DNA of 64,000 bases. It comes from Nansenia antarctica. Taxonomy: Eukaryota; Chordata; Actinopteri; Argentiniformes; Microstomatidae. The notes beneath the pieces are model-generated. The model was not told where the DNA came from, searched no databases, and saw nothing but the letters and a program-made list of their open reading frames with translations. The translations under genes and the position numbers were made by a program. The stretch lies in NCBI GenBank assembly GCA_963989245.1, contig OZ022349.1:33721616-33785615 (forward strand), in the 5' to 3' direction. Position 1 is the stretch's first letter; every line of letters starts with the position of its first letter. Of this stretch, positions 8,339 through 19,021 are shown one piece after another.

Positions 8339-8380
8339 TTTATTTGGCCCACAACGGAATACGTTTGTGGCAGACGGTTA
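8339..8380 (-). promoter_or_regulatory. Candidate type 3 Pol III promoter of the U6-like locus (TATA + PSE)
   Basis: AAATAAA lies at -26 to -32 from the U6-like start (8339-8345). A PSE-like TAACCGTCTGCCACAAACG lies at -49 to -67 (8362-8380). These are the distances used by vertebrate U6 genes. The PSE match is judged by eye and is only moderate. Confidence 0.4.
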
Positions 8381-8627
8381 CCCCGTACATCAAGGTTTTT
8401 GGCATGTTGGCGCCACCCTGTGGAAGTCTACATGTAGAGAAAAGAGGTGGAGACAAAGCATTTTTTTTCGTGCAGCCTGCGTTTTCCTTTCTTAAAAAAA
8501 AAAAAAACTTAAGAAGGTGCACATGTTGTTTGTCTGTCAAAAGACAGAATGGGTCTTTTATCATCACATTGATCCCTGATGGCCAACTGCACCACATCAT
8601 GTTTTTTGTTCAGTTTTCACTCTGCTC

Positions 8628-9296
8628 TTTAAACAGTATTGTTCATTCAATGTACATTGTTTTGATCTCAATCATTTTAAATAAATAATGTTAACTCATT
8701 CATAAAGACAAGTGTAGTGAATCCAGAACCTGAGATAAGGAGATCAGCGAGAGAGAGAAAGCCTGTGTGAGTGTAAAGTCTGTACTAGTAGGGTCTACCA
8801 ATGCTCACTCAGCTACGCAACAGTTTGCCAAACACTACAATAGTGATGCATGGTGGTGTAATTATTTTGCCCAGTGCAAGTCATGTATGCCTATAGTATC
8901 ACTCTTTCTGCCCATTGATTAATTTGTATAAATGTTGTTTAGTTTGAGGAAGTGCACGGGGGCGTGACAGATGATTGAATGAGTGAGAGGAAACCACAGA
9001 CACTTGTGGCAGAGTTGGCTGTGTGTTTGGAGAGCGTGCGACAATGACGAATTACTATCTTGTTATTTAAGTTTGGACTATTGTTTGACGTTTAGCAATT
9101 CCGGGTTTTTGTTTCAGTTTAAAGGGTTAGCCGGTTTGTTATTTTTCATTCATGATAAACGTGTACCGTGTGGCAGCCCTCTCACTATGTGCTGTGGTCA
9201 GACGTTTTTCACAGAACTTTTTTTTCAACACTTTCAGTTTTAAAGGTTTGAACATTGATAAAGGTTGTCGCTGCTGTACATTTACCTTCAGTATTA
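8628..9296. repeat. Direct duplication of about 650 bp, copy 1 (copy 2 at 10170-10812)
   Basis: From TTTAAACAGTATTGTTCATT through CCTTCAGTATTA the two copies align with small substitutions and one deletion of about 20-25 bp in copy 2. The copies lie 1542 bp apart in direct orientation. No TG...CA ends, primer-binding site or internal retroviral ORF was seen, so it is not called as a pair of LTRs. No gene is recognised inside. Confidence 0.9.
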
Positions 9297-9419
9297 TACA
9301 CGGGGAAGAAATTGATACATCATTTATTTGCATACATCTAGCCTCGCTTTTCCCGCTTTGACACACAGAAACACTAATATTATTAATGTCTATCCTCCCG
9401 CTATCCTTGTTCTGCTCAG

Positions 9420-9498
9420 ACTAGCAGAGATTTTGTATGACAGCGATCTGACCAGTGTAACCCCAACCCTGTATGAGGAGAAAAAACTAAGCACATAG
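9420..9498 (+). other. Possible small coding exon
   Basis: A pyrimidine-rich tract ending CTGCTCAG precedes a 26-codon open frame: LAEILYDSDLTSVTPTLYEE, then KKLST and a stop at 9496-9498. An AATAAA follows near 9683. It could be a last exon, but no upstream exon was found and the frame is short. The family is not recognised. Confidence 0.15.
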
Positions 9499-10058
9499 TG
9501 ATAATTACATTGGAGTCAGATTATCAATATTAGACATGTTTTGCTATCAACAAAACATAGCCAAAAGTCTCTGCCAAACATTAATGTGAAAACTGATATT
9601 ATTATATTTGCTCTACAGCCTGAGTCAGTTCAACCAGTCTTCCTGTTCTAAAATGGTCATTGTATTCCTGCTATTTTTATGCAATAAAACGTATGTCACC
9701 CCATTATTCTATCCAGACTGTTTGAGAGTCTAGTTTCCTCCTTGTAGCTACAGTATCAGTGCACCCAGGTGGCAGGCTGCAGGTTATGATGTTGTCCACA
9801 TGAGGGCGCTGGTGATCCCACTGCTTTTCCATTCCATGGAGTGGAATGTTACTGTGCTGCTACACAGCTGGATACATTCATCAATAATAGGAGGCCTTTC
9901 ATATAAATAAAAACATTGGAAAATATAACAGTTTTTTATACTGCTGCTGAAACAATTCGGAGTGCCAGATGTGTGATAGTTTCAACCACTGAATAGGAAA
10001 TATTCTCATGAAGTTCTGGATTCGCCAATTCGCTTTGTGTTGTGCTGACGACAATTGA

Positions 10059-10073
10059 CCACCAGATGGCGCC
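10059..10073 (+). promoter_or_regulatory. CTCF-like motif
   Basis: CCACCAGATGGCGCC fits the vertebrate CTCF core (CCASYAGRKGGCRS) at every position. It lies between the two copies of the 650-bp duplication. A single motif match has limited specificity. Confidence 0.35.
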
Positions 10074-10169
10074 GTGCCTAGTGTTTCTGCTATATGGCCG
10101 TGATGATAGCGCCCTCACGTGTTCATACATTAGTATTAAAGTGTATCAGATGAGTGCTACGTAAACGCA

Positions 10170-10812
10170 TTTAAACAGTATTGTTCATTCAATGTACATT
10201 GTTTTGATCTCAATCATTTTAAATAAATAATGTTAACTCATTCATAAAGACAAGTGTAGTGAATCCAGAACCTGAGATAAGGAGATCAGCGAGAGAGCGA
10301 AAGCCTGTGTGAGTGTAAAGTCTGTACTAGTAGGATCTACCAATGCTCACTCAGCTACGCAACAGTTTGCCAAACACTACAATAGTGATGCATGGTGGTG
10401 TAATTATTTTGCCGAGTGCAAGTCATGTATGCCTATAGTATCACTCTTTCTGCCCATTGATTAATTTGTATAAATGTTGTTTAGTTTGAGGAAGTGCACG
10501 GGGGCGTAACAGATGATTGAAGACACCTGTGGCAGAGTGTGTTTGGAGAGCGTCCAACAATGACGTATTACTATCTTGTTATTTAAGTTTGGACTATTGT
10601 TTGACGTTTAGCAATTCCGGGTTTTTGTTTCAGTTTAAAGGGTTAGCCGGTTTGTTATTTTTCATTTGTGATAAACGTGTACCGTGTGGCAGCCCTCTCA
10701 CTATGTGCTGTGGCCAGACGTTTTCCACATATTTTATTTTTCAACACTTTCAGTTTTAAAGGTTTGAATATTGATAAAGGTTGTCACTGCTGTACATTTA
10801 CCTTCAGTATTA
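10170..10812. repeat. Direct duplication of about 650 bp, copy 2
   Basis: It matches 8628-9296. It ends at CAGTATTA, exactly where the L2 LINE begins, so the LINE inserted into or at the edge of this copy. Confidence 0.9.
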
Positions 10813-12084
10813 CAACTGACTAACTATCTCCGGAAGATGGATCACTTAGACCCCCACCAATCCGGCTTCAAGGCTGGGCATTCCACTGAGACTGCGCTCC
10901 TTGCTGTCACGGAAGCCCTCCACTCTGCCCAAGCTTCCTCCCTCTCCTCTGTTCTCATTCTCCTTGACCTGTCTGCTGCCTTCGACACAGTCAATCACCA
11001 GATCCTTCTCTCCATCCTCTCAGACCTGGGCATCTCTGGCACCGCACACTCCTGGTTTTCTTCCTACCTGGCGGGCCGCTCCTACCAGGTGACCTGGAGA
11101 GAATCGCTATCTTCTCCACGAACCCTCTCCACTGGAGTTCCCCAGGGTTCCGTCCTAGGGCCCCTACTTTTCTCCCTCTACACCAAGTCTCTTGGCTCGG
11201 TAATCTCTTCACATGGGCTCTCCTACCACAGCTACGCAGACGACACTCAACTCTTCCTGTCCTTCCCCCTGTCTGATGTACACGTGGCAACCCGTATCTC
11301 AGCATGCCTCGCTGACATTTCAACTTGGATGGCTGACCACCATCTCAAGCTCAATCTTAACAAGACCGAGCTCCTCTTCATCCCCGGGAAAGCCTGCCCT
11401 CTCCAAGACTTCTCCATCACAGTGGAGAACTCTACTGTAACCCCCTCCCTGACAGCCAAGAACCTTGGAGTGATCCTGGATAACCGACTATCCTGTGCGG
11501 AGAACATTGCAGCAACGGCTCGCTCCTGCAGATTCTTCCTCTACAACATCAGAAGGATACGACCATTCCTTACCAGAGAGGCAGCGCAACTCTTGACCCA
11601 GGCACTGGTCATCTCCCGCCTGGATTACTGCAATGTACTCCTGGCTGGGCTCCCCGCTTCAGCCATTAGTCCTCCGCAGCTCATCCAGAATGCTGCTGCC
11701 CGGCTGGTATTCAACCTCCCCAAATACTCGCATGTCACCCCTCTTCTTCGCACCCTGCACTGGCTCCCGATAGCAGCTCGCATCAGATTCAAGACCCTGG
11801 TGCTTGCATACCAGGCAGCTAAAGGGACAGCCCCTGCCTACCTGAAGGAAATGGTAACCCCCCAAACCCCTGCCCGCTCACTCCGCTCCTCCACCTCGGC
11901 TGGCCGAATGGCCCCACCTCCTCTACACAGCAGTCGGGCTGCCCGATCACGTCTCTTCACAACACTGGCTCCCCGCTGGTGGAATGAGCTCCCCACGGCT
12001 GTCAGAACGGCAGAGTCACTACCCATCTTCCGTCGTAGACTGAAGACCCATCTCTTCAGGTTACATCTTAACTGCTCCTCCTGA
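10813..12084 (+). CDS. L2-type LINE reverse transcriptase, N-terminally truncated
   Basis: The frame is open across the RT and the C-terminal domain, with no lesion. DHLDPHQSGFKAGHSTETAL opens the fingers. LLDLSAAFDTVNH carries the motif A aspartate, GVPQGSVLGPLLF follows, and SYADDTQLF has the catalytic YADD pair. The C-terminal LHWLPIAARIRFK and APRWWNELP blocks are typical of L2/CR1 proteins in fish. The endonuclease is missing, so the copy could not retrotranspose alone. No ATG is required here: the open frame upstream (from 10771) is chance sequence in the duplication. Confidence 0.85.
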   Translation, partial: QLTNYLRKMDHLDPHQSGFKAGHSTETALLAVTEALHSAQASSLSSVLILLDLSAAFDTVNHQILLSILSDLGISGTAHSWFSSYLAGRSYQVTWRESLSSPRTLSTGVPQGSVLGPLLFSLYTKSLGSVISSHGLSYHSYADDTQLFLSFPLSDVHVATRISACLADISTWMADHHLKLNLNKTELLFIPGKACPLQDFSITVENSTVTPSLTAKNLGVILDNRLSCAENIAATARSCRFFLYNIRRIRPFLTREAAQLLTQALVISRLDYCNVLLAGLPASAISPPQLIQNAAARLVFNLPKYSHVTPLLRTLHWLPIAARIRFKTLVLAYQAAKGTAPAYLKEMVTPQTPARSLRSSTSAGRMAPPPLHSSRAARSRLFTTLAPRWWNELPTAVRTAESLPIFRRRLKTHLFRLHLNCSS

Positions 12085-12356
12085 GACATCTTCTGACCCT
12101 CACCACTTCGTCTCCTAAAGACACCCGCTTTCCCCTCTACTGTGTCCCTAAGAACTTCTATTGCCCCCCTTGTACTGTTTCTCAGTTTCTCCAGTAAAAA
12201 AATAAAAATAAAAAGTTTTAGTAGTAGGCGATAGGGAGAAGGTTTTCCTTCTATCAGTGGCCCCGGGCCCGAATGATGGATTGCTGATTCACATGCTTAG
12301 TATTCAAATGTACTGATTGTAAGTCGCTTTGGAATAAGGCGTCTGCTAAATAAGGC
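10813..12356 (+). mobile_element. 5'-truncated L2-clade LINE
   Basis: RT coding sequence opens directly after the 650-bp duplication. It ends with a 3' UTR whose tail is GATTGTAAGTCGCTTTGGAA followed by TAAGGCGTCTGCTAAAT. This is the L2-type tail used by fish SINEs, and the SINE at 6484-6640 carries the same tail. The endonuclease half is absent. Codon use is GC-rich. Confidence 0.85.
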
Positions 12357-12365
12357 GTCACAAAT

Positions 12366-13237
12366 AACATCGTGGGAGATAGCTGTGTGATTATTCTCAC
12401 TGAAACCTGGCTAAATGACACTATCCTGGACTCCGCGGTAAGCCTAGAAGGGAGAACCCTTCAGACCGGACTTTGCTTAGTGAGAAGACCCGTGGAGGTG
12501 GGCTCATTATATCTACGAAGGACAGCTGGTGCTTAAGCACGAAAACTGTAAGTAGCCACTGCTCCCAAAACCTGGAATACTTGACTGTTAAATGCCGACC
12601 CACTTACCTCCCGAGGGAATTCAACGCAGTGTATATTACAAGTGTTTACATTGCACCAAACGCAGATGGTAGCTTAGCATTGGCGCGGCTATATGACGTC
12701 ATCAGTGGTGAACAGAGCGCGGACCCACAGGCAGTCCACATTATCGCCGGAGATTTTAATCATGCCGACCTGAAGGTAGTACTACCCAAGTTCTATCAGC
12801 ATGTTAAATGTGCAACAAGAGGAGAAAAAACACTGGATAAGGTATACACCAACATCAAGCGTGCTTACAAGGCTAGACCGCTAGCTCAGCTAGGCATGTC
12901 TGACCATGTGTCAATCCTCCTGATCCCAGCCTACACTCCCATGAGGAAAAGTGCTCCCATCACCACTAAGACTGTCAGAACCTGGCCAGAAGGGTCCGCT
13001 CCACTGCAGATCTGCCTAAATGACACCTCATGGCAGGAATATGAGCATGAGGACCTGGAACAGTTCACGTCGTCGGTTCTGAACCACATAGTGAACTGCA
13101 CCAACTCAGTCACCGTGGACAAACGGGTCCGGGTCTACCCCAACACGAAGCAATGGATGACTGGGAAGGTCCAAAAACGGATCAATGAGAGGCAGGGAAG
13201 GGCACACTGCTGTACAGCACCACCAGGGCTAACCTAA
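12366..13237 (+). pseudogene. LINE AP-endonuclease domain, frameshifted
   Basis: ILTETWLND carries the catalytic glutamate of the APE-like endonuclease but lies in a different frame from the remainder (12473-13237). Downstream, HIIAGDFNHADL and LGMSDHVSIL supply the Asp/Asn and Asp-His motifs, with TLDKVYTN between them. In an intact element this domain nicks target DNA to prime reverse transcription. A second frameshift near 13200 separates it from the RT. Confidence 0.75.
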
Positions 13238-14469
13238 AGCGTGGCATCCGGGAGGCCAAGGCAGACCACAGAGAGAAGATTGAGGAATGCTTCCTGAGCA
13301 ACAACTCCAGGCGGATGTGGCAGGGGGTTCAGCACATGACAAACTTCAGAGCCAACAGGCTCACAGCCGCAGAGGACGACCCCCTGCTGGCGGAAAAGCT
13401 GAACTCCTTCTACGCCCGGTTCGACGAGGGGCGAACGGAGGTAACCACAACACAATCACCACTCTCTCCAGCTCTCAGCAGCCTCACCCTCACAGAGCAT
13501 GAAGTGAGACGCGTGCTGAAGGCGGTGGACCCCAGGAAAGCCTCTGGGCCGGATGGCGTCCTGGGACGGGTGCTGAGGGACTGCGCCGACCAGCTGGCCG
13601 GGGTTTTCACCAACATCTTCAACCAGTCCCTGTCCCAGGCCACCATCCCACCCTGCCTGAAAACCTCAACTATCATCCCAGTCCCGAAGAAAAGCACGGT
13701 GAGCTGCCTAAACGACTACCGCCCGGTGGCACTCACACCAATCATCATGAAGTGCTTCGAGAAACTAGTCCGGGCCCACATACTCACACGCCTCCCGCCC
13801 AACCTGGATCCATACCAGTTCGCCTACAGAGCCCACAGGTCCACAGAGGATGCCATTGCGACGACTCTCCACGCCACTCTATCCCACCTGGAGAGGGGAA
13901 ACAGCTACGCGAGACTGCTCTTTGTGGACTTCAGCTCTGCCTTCAACACCATCCTTCCAGACAGGCTAGTGACCAAACTACTAGATCTGGGACTATCACA
14001 CTCTATATGTGCATGGATCAAGGACTTCCTGGCCTGGAAGGACAACACTAAAGGCACCATCAAGAGGGCACAACAGCGGCTATACACCCTGAGATGCCTC
14101 AAGAAACAACACAGCAAGCAGGAGATGCTGGTGGCCTTCTACCACGGCGCAGTGGAGAGTATCCTCACCTTCGGCATCTCCAACTGGTTCCACAGCTGCA
14201 CGGCAGTGGAGAGAAGCGATCTACAGAGAGTCGTGAGAACAGCACAGAGGATCACCGGCGCCCCCCTCCCCTCTCTGGAGGAGCTGTACAAAACACGCTG
14301 TCTCAGGAGGGCCTCCAAGATCTCCAAGGACCCGACCCACCCTGGGCACGAACACTTTGTCAAGCTGCCCTCGAACAGGAGGTACAGGACCCCGGCCGCT
14401 AAGACAAACAGACTGAAGGACAGCTTCTACCACAGGGCCGTCAAGGCCCTGAACACAGAAAAGGCCTAA
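13236..14469 (+). pseudogene. LINE reverse transcriptase lacking its catalytic core
   Basis: The frame reads through the RT fingers: DPRKASGPDGVLG, IIPVPKKSTVSCLNDYRPVA, YQFAYRAHRSTEDA. It includes motif A (LLFVDFSSAFNTI, Asp at about residue 205 counted from 13315). At about residue 244 (IKDFLAWKDN/TKGTIKRAQQ) it jumps in frame to the C-terminal domain. The GxPQG motif and the (F/Y)ADD box are absent. The deletion left an open frame of 384 codons that cannot encode an active polymerase. Confidence 0.85.
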
Positions 14470-14639
14470 GTTCTGGGCCCAGGACAGTCCGGACGGATTG
14501 TATGGCAGCTAGTGCTGAGGCACAAACATGTACATTTTCAAGCCTGCAAACTGTGACACTTTAAAATAATGTGAAAAAATACTTTCTGTGAAATATGACA
14601 ACCCTAGTTGACTATCTGTGCAGTATAGTACAGTGGATT

Positions 14640-15470
14640 GTGTATGTGACGGGGTGTATCTTTTCATGAATCACTCTCAGCTGGATGGCTCACGTTCATT
14701 TATTCTGCAGAACAACAGTGCATCAATTTCTGGACACGGGACTTGCAGGGTCATCGAGCTACATTCGCATCAGTGGTTAAGAATGAACTGAGCATACAGT
14801 AGTCACTCATACTACACAAATTATAACAATAATATGAAACAAAAATACAAAATGTGTAGACTAGATAAATCTTCACTTGTGTGATCATATAGTGGTATTC
14901 ATTTAACAACAACAACAAGAAATCATAACATCCAAATGCATGGAAAAACCACGCACTTGGAATACGCATGCGCACCACGTGCAACAATGGCTGCTACCTG
15001 ACTGCTAGGTAAGCCGCGAGCGTGTTGCAAACTAGCGAGGTGGAAGACCCAACCTCATACAATACGGTCTACTAACAGAACAACAGACATATAATAACAC
15101 AACAATAATAATTTTACCTGCAGAACAACAGTGCATCAATTTCTGCTTCATCAACGGAACGTGCAGGGTCATTGGTCTAATTTCTAAAATGATATTACAC
15201 ACGAACAGTCACATTAGCGTCATCAATGCTAACAACAGAAAACTCATTTTACCAATGCTATGATATGTTCCAAGTAAAATACTATACATGGGGAAACTCA
15301 AAACAGCTATCTTAATCATCAAACATTCAAATAAAACATAGGTACATTAATAATCTCTTAAATTATATGCGATCTCAGACCCTGCAGAAAACATGACCTT
15401 ACCGCATCAGTGGTTAAGAATGCACTGAGGGAGATCACGTTACGTCCCGTGCAATTGCACTGTCCAGCTA
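14640..15470. other. Non-coding stretch with short duplicated pieces
   Basis: No gene is seen. CAGAACAACAGTGCATCAAT plus TTCTG occurs at about 14708 and 15121, and GCATCAGTGGTTAAGAATG at about 14768 and 15405. These suggest an old duplication or two copies of an unidentified repeat. Confidence 0.5.
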
Positions 15471-15477
15471 TATTTAC

Positions 15478-15542
15478 ACAGCATCCGGGTCACGGACACA
15501 GCATCCGGGTCACGGACACAGCGTCCGGGTCACGGACACACC
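15478..15542. repeat. 20-bp tandem repeat, 3 copies
   Basis: ACAGCATCCGGGTCACGGAC is repeated three times; the third copy has GCGTCC for GCATCC. Confidence 0.95.
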
Positions 15543-15599
15543 CCGGATATACCACGTCATTAAACCCCTAGAAGGCGCAGTTTATACCTATTTTAGTTA

Positions 15600-16516
15600 T
15601 AATTGAACTTGCCCTTTTCTACTCCGTTACACCAGTAACGAGTATTCTAACGCGATACTATTTCCAAATCAGTAATCGGATTAAAGTAACTTATTCAAGT
15701 GGCTGTGCGTTACTATTGCGTTACTACCTCATAACTTAGGCTAAATGCAGTATTTCTTTGTAATGTTCGATAGTAAACAAACATTTCTCGCGTCTTGGGG
15801 AGTGACGTCAGTGCCCACGTTTTCAACACGAGGTTACTATGGAAGGCCATGCCCGCAAAAAACGGCTCTCGACTATCGCGAGATTGCAGCAGAATCGCTC
15901 ACGTGTATCACCACGCTGATTGCACAGTGTAAACAGAAGCGTAGCCTACACAATGAAGCGAGAACAGAGATATGCGTTAAATAGCTGGAAATATAAGGAT
16001 TATTTTGAGTTTGTGTCAGCAAAGGATGACAAGAACATAAATGTTGATCATTGATAAACTCAGACTCACCCAGTTTAGGATTAGGATTATATTAGGATCA
16101 TATCTGAATGGTCAGGGTAGGTTTTAGGTTTTGTGAAACCACTCCTTGCTAGTTACTGTTAAATAAAGATTATATTTATTTTATTGTTTAAAAACAAGTA
16201 TTTATGTTGGGTGAGGCAAAGAAAGACTCTTTATTTTGTTGTTTTAAGTTATTGTTTAAAGTTTAATTATGTAATTTAAGTTACTGTTAAAATAAAGTGA
16301 GTTTTGGCAAAACCAGTTTTCATTTTTATGTTGCGGGGGGGGGGGGGGGGGTCGGGTGCCTAGGCAGCTGCCAATAGTAACTAAAAAAGTAACTAGTAAT
16401 CTAACTTAGTTACTTTTAAAATCAAGTAATCAGTAAAGTAACTAGATTACTTTTTAAAGGAGTAATCAGTAATCAGTAATCAGAATACTTTTTCAAAGTA
16501 ACTGTGGCAACACTGG
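15600..16516. mobile_element. Probable non-autonomous DNA-transposon relic with GTTACT-rich ends
   Basis: The right end, read inward on the minus strand, is CAGTGTTGCCACAGTTACTT followed by many AGTAATC/GTTACT motifs. The left part (about 15625-15730) has similar GTAACG/GTTACT motifs in inverse sense. This composition is typical of abundant fish non-autonomous DNA transposons. A clean matching left terminal inverted repeat was not found, so the limits are approximate. Internal sequence has no transposase. Confidence 0.4.
16335..16351. repeat. Poly(G) run
   Basis: Seventeen consecutive G. Length errors are likely here. Confidence 0.9.
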
Positions 16517-16594
16517 TCGTCACAGAACACAAGAGCATCCAAGGTTGCAGAGGAGTACGTTAACTTCGTAGCACTTCAAGCAACACCCAAGGCG

Positions 16595-17911
16595 ATGACA
16601 CTACAAGAGATACAGCGAGAGACATTGAAAGACACAATCCTGCAACAGGTCAGTGCACACATCATAAATGACTCATGGCGTTTCATCACAGACCGCTCAC
16701 CAGGTGCTGCTGCACTGAAACCATACAAGCTCGTCAGTGATGAACTCACAGTGTCCACAGGTAACGACATCATACTGCGAGGCACCAGGATTGTCATACC
16801 TGCAGCTCTACAGCAGAGGGCGCTGCAGATTGCTCATGAAAGCCACCAGGGCGTAGCTAAGACAAAGGCCCTACTCAGAGAAAAGGTATGGTTCCCTACC
16901 ATAGACCAACAGGTAGAGACCATCACCAAGACCTGCCTCCCATGTCAAGTGAACACTCCAGTCACCCAGACCGAACCACTCAAAATGTCTGAGCTGCCAG
17001 ACGCACCATGGCACAGTGTTAGTGCTGACTTTTATGGCCCACTCCCATCGGGAGAATATCTGTTAGTTATAGTCGATGACTACACACGATACCCAATTGT
17101 TGAGGCTATTCGATCTACCTCAGCAAACACAGTCATACCAGTCATGGACAAAGTCTTCTCCATGTTTGGAATCCCAAGAGTTGTTAAGACTGACAACGGA
17201 CCTCCTTTCAACAGCAACCAGTTCGCTGAGTTTGCCAACTACCTAGGGTTCAAGCACAGGAAGATAACACCTCTATGGCCACAAGCTAATGCCACAGCTG
17301 AGAGATTCATGCGCACCGTCGGGAAAGTAATCAGAATCGCCCAGATGCAGAGGATGCCATGGAAACAACAGCTGCACGTCTTCCTGCGTGAGTACAGGTC
17401 CACTCCCCACAGCACGACGAACACGTCACCTGCCGAGTTACTATTCCAACGGAAGATGACCACCAAGCTACCCTCAGCAGACACAATCACCATCCCTGCT
17501 GACGAAGAGATACGCAGAATCGACAGAGAGGCCAAGGTAAAGATGAAAGCTCTTTCAGATGCTCGACGACACGCTACGCCTTCTAACATCAAGCCAGGAG
17601 ACACCGTCCTGTGTCGTCAACCAAAACAGAACAAGCTTACTACGCCTTACAACGCAGAGCCGCTCACAGTCATCGATGTCAAAGGTTCCATGATAACAGC
17701 TGGAAGAAGTGGTTACACCACCACTAGGAACAGTTCATTCTTTAAGAAGATTGTCCGAGACAACCCAGACACTCTAATGGACTTAAGTTCAGAGGTCAGT
17801 GAGGAAGTAGGCCCAGCTACGCCTCCACCCGCACCTCCGCCGAGGTATCCAGTTAGGGAGAACAGACAACCTCCCGCATACCTGCGCATACCTCCCGCAT
17901 ACCTGCGGTGA
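16595..17911 (+). CDS. Ty3/gypsy-type integrase (C-terminal part of pol)
   Basis: The 438-codon open frame has the three integrase domains. The HHCC zinc domain has His81/His84 in AHESHQG and Cys114/Cys117 in CLPC. The catalytic core has Asp145 (SADFYGPL), Asp200 (KTDNGPPF) and Glu236 (NATAERF), with the D-35-E spacing intact. A C-terminal domain with GDTVLCRQPKQNKLT resembles the GPY/F module. The enzyme would join retrotransposon cDNA ends to host DNA. The frame is undamaged although the rest of pol is missing. The tail is Pro-rich with a repeated PPAYLRI motif. Confidence 0.85.
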   Translation: MTLQEIQRETLKDTILQQVSAHIINDSWRFITDRSPGAAALKPYKLVSDELTVSTGNDIILRGTRIVIPAALQQRALQIAHESHQGVAKTKALLREKVWFPTIDQQVETITKTCLPCQVNTPVTQTEPLKMSELPDAPWHSVSADFYGPLPSGEYLLVIVDDYTRYPIVEAIRSTSANTVIPVMDKVFSMFGIPRVVKTDNGPPFNSNQFAEFANYLGFKHRKITPLWPQANATAERFMRTVGKVIRIAQMQRMPWKQQLHVFLREYRSTPHSTTNTSPAELLFQRKMTTKLPSADTITIPADEEIRRIDREAKVKMKALSDARRHATPSNIKPGDTVLCRQPKQNKLTTPYNAEPLTVIDVKGSMITAGRSGYTTTRNSSFFKKIVRDNPDTLMDLSSEVSEEVGPATPPPAPPPRYPVRENRQPPAYLRIPPAYLR

Positions 17912-18151
17912 CTTCGATTAAAGAGCAGGAGTACCAAAGGACTGTTAACATATTCTTCTGAGTTAACAATGTTCCAAGTTAATGGACTGTTTGAATGTTA
18001 TACATCTATATAAATCTGAGAACAATAGACTGATTAAAGTAACACAAAGAATGTATTTTGATTTGCTACTTTGTTGAGAGCCATGTTTTAGTTCAGGAAC
18101 CAGTGTATGTGCTAAATGTTATGCACTTTATCATTTATTAAAAAAAAGGAG

Positions 18152-18354
18152 TGATGTAATGTTTAGACCACCTACTGCCACCTGGTGGTAGACTAGATAC
18201 ACTGTCAAGAGTCAAGACCCGGTCATGCGCAGTCTGGAGTCAGTCAATGCATACGCTGTAATGCGAGCACGTCGAATAACTAAAGAGTCCAATTGATATC
18301 CAGTGTGTGTCTCATCATTTATACATTATATTCTTGCTACACGTCAGAATATCA
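18152..18354 (+). repeat. 3' LTR of the gypsy fragment
   Basis: It begins TGATGT right after the polypurine tract and ends at about ATATCA, giving short inverted ends (TGATGT/ATATCA). The length of about 203 bp is short but acceptable for such elements. CTGCCACCTGGTGG at 18175-18188 is a CTCF-like motif in reverse. No second LTR is available for comparison. Confidence 0.65.
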
Positions 18355-18369
18355 CACCACATATTTTAT

Positions 18370-18660
18370 CACAATATGTCCAGTTGTATCTTGTAGAAAT
18401 TGTGGAAGCAAGGCAAGCAATATTGGTAGAGCCTATTGTAATCAGCCTGCCTGGTCCGACTACGTAACAATTGAGAATGGAATGTTGAGGTGCAACAGAA
18501 ATTGCATCGCACGCCGTGTGCATTGGGATGCGATTTTTTATGATTTTCTCATAGACTTCAATGGTGTGAGTTGAAAATGGAATGTTATCATGGCCGTGTG
18601 CGTTGCAATGGAATGTTGTCGTGCAACAGAAATCGCACGCTGTGTGCATTGGGCTTAAGA
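18370..18660. other. Non-coding stretch with a diverged direct repeat
   Basis: GGAATGTTGAGGTGCAACAG and GCACGCCGTGTGCATTGGG near 18480-18528 recur in altered form near 18606-18654 (GGAATGTTGTCGTGCAACAG, GCACGCTGTGTGCATTGGG). No gene is seen. Confidence 0.5.
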
Positions 18661-18814
18661 GTAAAAAAAAAAATAGCTGCCAGATTTAACACAGGTACCC
18701 CCCCATACATCTGAGGGTAAATAATGAAGGTTTAGCAGGGAAAATGATAACTGATCATAACAAGTCATAACTTGATGTAAGATGGAACACCTGAAGATGC
18801 AATCACCAACTCAC

Positions 18815-18856
18815 CTTCAGATTGAGTGTGTCCAGAGTAGATGTAAGCACTCATCA
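18815..18856 (-). other. Candidate 42-bp exon, minus strand
   Basis: On the minus strand, TCTCTGTGTGTTTCAG precedes 18856 and GTGAGTTGG follows 18815, both strong splice signals. The segment is open in one frame (MSAYIYSGHTQSE). It could be a short cytoplasmic-tail exon of a membrane protein. The family is not recognised. Confidence 0.3.
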
Positions 18857-19021
18857 CTGAAACACACAGAGAGAAACTCATGAGACTCACTACATTATAA
18901 ATATCACTCAAGATTACTTACACGAACACACACACAAACACACATGCACACACACACTGAGATTACACTCACATGATATGCATACAGTCACTTCCTAGTA
19001 ACGAGAGAGAAGTAGAGAGAG

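Larger units (their letters stand above)
12366..14560 (+). mobile_element. LINE (Jockey/Rex/CR1 group) with internal deletion
   Basis: It starts directly behind the L2 tail with endonuclease sequence (VIILTETWLND). It continues through RT sequence to a stop at 14467-14469 and a short 3' UTR. Frameshifts near 12460 and 13200-13236 and a large in-frame deletion show it is dead. It sits head to tail with the preceding L2 element. Confidence 0.8.
16517..18354 (+). mobile_element. 5'-truncated Ty3/gypsy retrotransposon (integrase end + 3' LTR)
   Basis: An integrase reading frame is followed by a polypurine tract (AAAAAAAAGGAG, 18140-18151). A short LTR follows, beginning TGATGTAATG at 18152 and ending near ATATCA at 18354. 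Gag, protease, RT and RNase H are absent, as is the 5' LTR. The element is cut exactly at the edge of the DNA-transposon relic. Confidence 0.8.

Noticed and set aside
8293..8688. 131-codon plus-strand ORF
   Set aside because: Overlaps the U6-like locus on the opposite strand and has no recognisable domain.
8628..10812. LTR pair of an unknown retrotransposon
   Set aside because: No TG/CA ends, primer-binding site, polypurine tract or internal ORF seen; kept only as a duplication.
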